From the NCBI GenBank assembly GCA_021803845.1, contig JAJZLA010000074.1, positions 1-7,179 of the forward strand: DNA of 7,179 nt, given 5' to 3'. The notes beneath the pieces were generated by a model, which searched no databases, was not told the DNA's origin, and saw only the letters and a program-made list of their open reading frames with translations. Numbering within the stretch: the stretch's first letter is position 1; each line of letters opens with the position of its first letter. This document shows, one piece after another, positions 6,437-7,179 of this stretch. Source of the stretch: a bacterium (lineage in GTDB: Bacteria; SZUA-79; Acidulodesulfobacterales; Acidulodesulfobacteraceae). The position numbers were made by a program, and so were the translations under genes.

Positions 6437-6492
6437 ATTGTTAAATTAAATTACTTTTGCTTTATTTTTTAAAACATATTTTATTGAATAGA

Positions 6493-6560
6493 TTAATGAC
6501 CCTCGCTTTTAGAAAAACATCGACTAAAATAATTAAAAACCTTAAATATTCACCTCCTTA
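6493..6560 (-). other. Strong ribosome binding site without a standard start, 18-codon frame behind it
   Basis: TAAGGAGGTG (6560-6551) is a near-perfect match to the anti-Shine-Dalgarno sequence, better than any used by genes in the window, yet no ATG, GTG or TTG lies at a workable distance behind it. The nearest open frame would begin with ATA at 6549, only three bases after GGAGG, and runs 18 codons (IFKVFNYF...SEGH) to TAA at 6493. The spacing and codon are both poor. It may be a degenerate leader peptide, a relic gene, a ribosome standby site or a further CsrA-type AAGGA site. Nothing similar is recognised. Confidence 0.3.
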
Positions 6561-6568
6561 AAAATTGT

Positions 6569-6619
6569 TTATCTTGTATCTTCTAAACTTTTTAGATGCT
6601 TAACCTATCCCTTTGTAAA
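6569..6619 (-). promoter_or_regulatory. Candidate promoter(s) for the flagellin run
   Basis: Two overlapping candidates read toward flagellin. One is sigma-70-like: TTTACA (6619-6614), a 17-base spacer and TCTAAA (6596-6591), five and four of six matches. The other is sigma-28-like: TAAA (6594-6591), 14 bases, then CAAGATAA (6576-6569), compared with TAAA-N15-GCCGATAA, so the spacer is one short and three upstream bases differ. No sigma-54 element was seen. In an AT-rich region such matches are common by chance. Either would give a leader of about 170 nt that includes the elements at 6493-6560 and 6401-6436. Confidence 0.3.
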
Positions 6620-6620
6620 T

Positions 6621-6635
6621 TAATCGTCACGACTA
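6621..6635. repeat. Short dyad between aroK and the flagellin promoter region
   Basis: TAATCGTCACGACTA is a near-palindrome: seven-base arms around a central C with one mismatch (G·U in RNA). It lies 10 bp downstream of the aroK stop and just upstream of the candidate -35. It could be an operator half-site pair. No U-tract follows on the coding strand, so it is unlikely to be the aroK terminator. Support is weak. Confidence 0.25.
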
Positions 6636-6645
6636 TTTAAAAACT

Positions 6646-7179
6646 TTAATTTTTATTTTTGTTAAGAAAAATACCTATTTCTTCCGCTACTGCCGATGCC
6701 GTCAACCCTTCGGTATATATTGTTATATCCGCCTGTTTGTAAAATTTTTCTCTTTCTTTAAGTTTATCGGAAACAGACCTTTCGGTAAAACCTTTTTCGC
6801 CTAAAACCGGCCTGTGCGTTTCGGATTTTATCCTTTCGTAAATAGTCTTTGCATCGGCTTTCAAATATAGCGTCGTTCCGATATTTTTGATAAGCTTAAG
6901 ATTTTCATTAAACGCAGGCATTCCGCCTCCGGTTGATATTACCCAGTTTTTAACTTCATTTTTAATTTCATTGTTGTTTATTGTTTTATACTTCCCAATT
7001 ATTTTATATATATCGGATTTATATTTATCTATTTTTTTTAAAATTTCGGTTTCTAGGTTTCTAAAATAACTTTCGCCTTTTTGTTTAAATATTTCCGTTA
7101 TATTCATACCTTCTTGCGCTTCTATTAAACAGTCCAAATCTATGAAATTAAACCCTTTATTTTTTGCCAGAATCTTCCC
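6646..7179 (-). CDS. aroK: Shikimate kinase (N-terminus outside window)
   Basis: Shikimate kinase phosphorylates shikimate at the 3-OH with ATP in the chorismate pathway, in the cytoplasm. The frame is open from the right edge (177 in-window residues), so the start and the Walker A loop lie outside; the first residues GKILAKNKGF continue the helix after that loop. Visible landmarks, numbered from the edge: FIDLD at 12-16 with the D-x-D that binds Mg and shikimate, YFRNLE at 39-44 with R40, STGGGMPAF at 82-90 (shikimate-binding GGG), HRPVL at 122-126 in the lid, and KEREKFYKQADI at 141-152 with R143. Between the FR..E helix and GGG the protein has about 20 more residues than usual (roughly 45-78), Lys/Asn/Ile-rich. 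A TTG at 7137 could be taken as a start, but the homology continues upstream of it. It probably ends a separate unit; no clear terminator follows. Confidence 0.92.
   Translation of the reverse strand, partial: GKILAKNKGFNFIDLDCLIEAQEGMNITEIFKQKGESYFRNLETEILKKIDKYKSDIYKIIGKYKTINNNEIKNEVKNWVISTGGGMPAFNENLKLIKNIGTTLYLKADAKTIYERIKSETHRPVLGEKGFTERSVSDKLKEREKFYKQADITIYTEGLTASAVAEEIGIFLNKNKN

Noticed and set aside
7095..7137. TTG at 7137 as the real start of shikimate kinase.
   Set aside because: It falls within the conserved FIDLD motif, and family similarity continues upstream to the window edge, so the gene starts outside.
1..7179. CRISPR array, tRNA, rRNA or integrase/attachment sites.
   Set aside because: No regularly spaced direct repeats, tRNA-like cloverleaf or recombinase gene was seen on reading both strands.

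Overview
The window is an accessory-looking flagellar filament locus from an AT-rich, flagellated bacterium. Every convincing gene is on the minus strand, so the reading order runs from high to low coordinates. The 5' part of a shikimate kinase gene is cut by the right edge (6646-7179). A 252-bp leader/intergenic region (6394-6645) follows. Then comes a tight run of flagellin (5470-6393), a FlaG-like protein (4946-5377), the filament cap FliD (3424-4884), the export chaperone FliS (2898-3377), a GT9/heptosyltransferase-like glycosyltransferase (1263-2885), and a CgeB-type glycosyltransferase cut by the left edge (1-1242). The last six genes look like one transcription unit, with gaps of 12-92 bp, all on the same strand.

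The genes fit one task. Flagellin is the filament subunit, FliS keeps it unfolded before export, FliD folds and caps it at the filament tip, and FlaG is usually linked to filament length. The two glycosyltransferases directly behind fliS are placed as expected for flagellin O-glycosylation. The shikimate kinase belongs to aromatic amino acid synthesis and is probably just a neighbour.

The taxon is not fixed by the sequence. The flagellin-flaG-fliD-fliS order plus GT9 and CgeB-like enzymes suggests a Gram-negative, deltaproteobacterial or Nitrospirota-like organism. The three exported flagellar proteins (936 residues) hold a single arginine and few charges overall. That is unusual and could reflect an acidic or otherwise extreme exterior, but this is inference.

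The most interesting non-coding signals are three. (1) Two near-identical, perfect 36/37-bp palindromes with a GGGGACAGA core bracket flaG, and their differences between copies are all compensated in the opposite arm. (2) The flagellin leader has a hairpin with GGA in its loop, 22 nt upstream of a second GGA in the ribosome binding site. This is the arrangement of CsrA-repressed flagellin mRNAs. (3) Further up the leader is a near-perfect ribosome binding site with no usable start codon. The GT9 gene also carries two A9 tracts at its interdomain linker. The flagellin lacks the usual Asp-Asp pair in its most conserved N-terminal motif.
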